Source: Anaerolineales bacterium
GTDB taxonomy: Bacteria > Chloroflexota > Anaerolineae > 4572-78 > J111
Reading direction: 5' to 3'
Length of the DNA stretch: 7,485 nt
Assembly: GCA_012032575.1 (NCBI GenBank)
Contig: JAAUSP010000378.1
Coordinates: 1 to 7,485, forward strand
Below are positions 5,600 to 7,485 of the stretch, piece after piece. Position 1 is the first letter of the stretch; each line of letters opens with the position of its first letter. Both the position numbers and the translations under genes were made by a program. Under the pieces are notes generated by a model. It saw only the letters and a list, made by a program, of their open reading frames with translations. It made no database searches and was not told the origin of the DNA.

Positions 5600-7485
5600 T
5601 TATGCGGCCAATTTCAGCATTAAGGTAGCCAGAGGGGGTAAGGTAAGGATTAATGACTGAGCGTGGCCGTGCCAGGGTGTTGGTTCGGTCATTTTGCCGC
5701 CGTCATTGCCCATATTGCCTCCGCCATAATGGGCCGAGTCACTGTTGAGTATCTCTCGATAGTAGCCCGGCCTGGGCACTCCGACCCGGTAATTGAGGCG
5801 GGGCACCGGGGTAAAGTTGGTCACAACGATCAACGACTCGATCCGTGATTTGGCGTTGCGTATAAACGTAAAAACGCTGTTATCGCTGTCGTTGGCGTCA
5901 ATCCAGGTGAAGCCGGTCCACTCAAAATCATCTTCGTGCAGGGCCGGCTCGTTCTGGTAAAGATGGTTCAAATCTTTAACAAAGCGCAGCACCCCCTGGT
6001 GCTTGGGGGACGTTAAAGCCGACCACTCCAGGCCGGAATTAAAATTCCACTCCTGCCACTGGCCAAACTCACCGCCCATAAACAAGAGCTTTTTGCCGGG
6101 GTGGCCCCACATATAGCCGTAATAAGCCCGCAAATTGGCAAATTTCTGCCATTCATCGCCGGACATTTTGTTAAGCAGAGAGCCTTTGCCATGCACTACT
6201 TCGTCGTGCGAGAGGGGCAGGACAAAATTTTCGGTATAGGCGTAAAGTAAACTAAAGGTTACGTCGTTATGGTGATAGCGGCGGTGAATCGGCTCTTTGC
6301 TCATATATTTCAAGGTGTCGTGCATCCAGCCCATATTCCACTTAAGGGTAAAGCCCAGGCCGCCCATATAAGTGGGCCGGGAAACCATCGGCCAGGCCGT
6401 TGATTCCTCAGCGATGGTCAACACGCCGGGGAACAGACCGTGGACCACTTCATTGGTTTTGCGTAAAAAGCTGACTGCGGCCAGATTTTCGCGGCCGCCG
6501 TATTCATTGGGCACCCATTGGCCCTCTTCGCGCGAGTAGTCCAGATAAAGCATCGAAGCGACGGCATCTACCCGCAGCCCATCAAAGTGATACTTCTCCA
6601 GCCAAAAGACAGCATTGGAGATGAGAAAAACCCGCACCTCATTGCGGCCATAATTAAAAATCAGCGTGCCCCAGTCCTGATGTTCGCCCTGACGCGGGTC
6701 GGCGTGCGAGTAGAGATGGGTGCCATCAAAGTAATTGAGACCGGCCCCATCCTTGGGGAAATGAGCCGGCACCCAATCCAGAATAACGCCCAGATTGTGC
6801 TGGTGACACTGGTCAACAAAGTACATAAAATCTTCGGGGGGGCCGAAACGGCTGGTAGGCGCGTAGAAGCCCAATACCTGGTAGCCCCCAGGAGTCATCC
6901 AGGGGGTGCTCGGCAACAGGCAGCAGTTCGATGTGGGTGTAGCCAAGTTCCGCCACATAAGGAATCAACTGGTCGGCCAATTCGCGATAGCTCAGATAGC
7001 GAATCCCCCACTGCTCATCCGCTGTCCTGCGCCACGATCCCAAATGAACTTCATAAATGGCCATGGGCTGGTCAAAAGCCTGCCGCCGGGTGCGGCTGCT
7101 CATCCAATCGGAGTCGCCCCATTGGTAGCGGTCAAGGTTAGTAACCACCGAACCGGTCTTGGGCCGCTGTTCCATGGCAAAGCCGTAGGGGTCGCTTTTA
7201 TCAAAACTCTCACCCTTTTGACTAACAACACGATATTTGTACACCGTATATTCGGCCAGGCCCGGCACAAACAGAGTCCAGATGCCGCTGTTGTTGGGGT
7301 GCATCGGATGGCTTTCACCTCTCCAACCGTTAAAATCACCCATCACATAAACTTGCCGGGCATTGGGAGCCCACACGGCAAAGTGAACTCCTGTTGCCCC
7401 GTTTAGTTCGGTCAGGTGAGCACCCATTTTTCGTAAGCGCGCTCGTGAGTACCTTGCCCAATCAAGAAGACATCAAAATCGGTTA
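5600..7485 (-). CDS. glgB: 1,4-alpha-glucan (glycogen) branching enzyme, two apparent frameshifts, 5' end just outside window
   Basis: Cytosolic GH13 enzyme that cuts alpha-1,4-glucan chains and rejoins them as alpha-1,6 branches in glycogen. The visible protein starts with [19 protein letters not shown] (7483-7430 region), then a CBM48 domain ([20 protein letters not shown]). The GH13 barrel carries region [11 protein letters not shown], region [10 protein letters not shown] (nucleophile Asp), TIAEEST (acid/base Glu) and region [13 protein letters not shown] (transition-state Asp). These segments mark branching enzymes rather than other amylases, and all catalytic residues are present. It ends with an all-beta C-terminal domain ([13 protein letters not shown]). 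Two single-base shifts, near 7429 and 6887, split it. With one base added and one removed, the visible part is exactly 628 codons including stop, so little of the N-terminus is missing. Read literally, the ATG at 7427 would be taken as the start of a short frame ending near 6813, which is misleading. The gene converges on apt. Confidence 0.93.
6885..6889 (-). other. Apparent +1 frameshift in glgB (G5 homopolymer)
   Basis: The minus strand reads TGG GGG CTA CCA, while the expected [13 protein letters not shown] needs TGG GGC TAC CAG. One extra G in the five-base run explains the switch of frame. Conserved sequence continues without loss on both sides. Confidence 0.88.
7427..7431 (-). other. 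Apparent -1 frameshift in glgB (A5 homopolymer)
   Basis: The minus strand reads GAA AAA TGG GTG, while the expected AYEKMGAHL needs GAA AAA ATG GGT. One A is missing from the run. The conserved [18 protein letters not shown] stretch upstream is in the other frame, so the ATG at 7427 is internal and not the true start. Confidence 0.85.

Noticed and set aside
6518..7141. Plus-strand open frame of 207 codons opposite glgB
   Set aside because: It lies fully antisense to conserved branching enzyme sequence, has no ribosome binding site I can see, and its protein resembles no family.

Overview
The window looks like chromosomal DNA from a free-living bacterium, probably Chloroflexota (Anaerolineae/Caldilineae-like). 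That placement rests on remembered protein resemblance and the Thr/Pro-rich lipoprotein linker; there is no marker gene. I see no phage, transposase, CRISPR array or RNA gene. Coding density is high, and the longest gap between genes is 166 bp.

Layout, left to right: the 5' part of a phosphohexomutase gene (minus, running off the left edge); a 91-bp gap with a nested hairpin of heptamer repeats; a GT-A glycosyltransferase related to glucosyl/mannosyl-glycerate synthases (minus, intact); a 166-bp gap with a second heptamer cluster and a long imperfect palindrome; a MOFRL-type glycerate 2-kinase (minus, two apparent frameshifts); a lipoprotein solute-binding protein of the sugar ABC type (minus, intact, stop overlapping the kinase start as ATGA); a 123-bp divergent promoter region; adenine phosphoribosyltransferase apt (plus, intact); a 60-bp convergent gap; and a nearly complete glycogen branching enzyme glgB (minus, two apparent frameshifts, 5' end just beyond the right edge).

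Function: five of the six genes relate to sugar or glycerate metabolism. The mutase interconverts hexose 6- and 1-phosphates, and the branching enzyme shapes glycogen. The glycosyltransferase resembles enzymes that join a sugar to glycerate or 3-phosphoglycerate, and the kinase phosphorylates glycerate. A glycosyl-glycerate (compatible solute or polysaccharide precursor) module is a reasonable hypothesis, not a demonstrated one. apt belongs to purine salvage and is probably an unrelated neighbour.

The strongest direct observation is five single-base frameshifts in three otherwise well-conserved genes. Both sides of each break encode family-typical protein, and the repaired lengths of the kinase and branching enzyme are whole numbers of codons. 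Most sites lie in homopolymers or short GC repeats, so uncorrected indels in the assembly are the simplest explanation. I did not find a convincing new biological system. The most interesting biology is the heptamer repeats that appear to build the glycosyltransferase promoter, and that enzyme's altered DxD motif (Asp-Ser-His).
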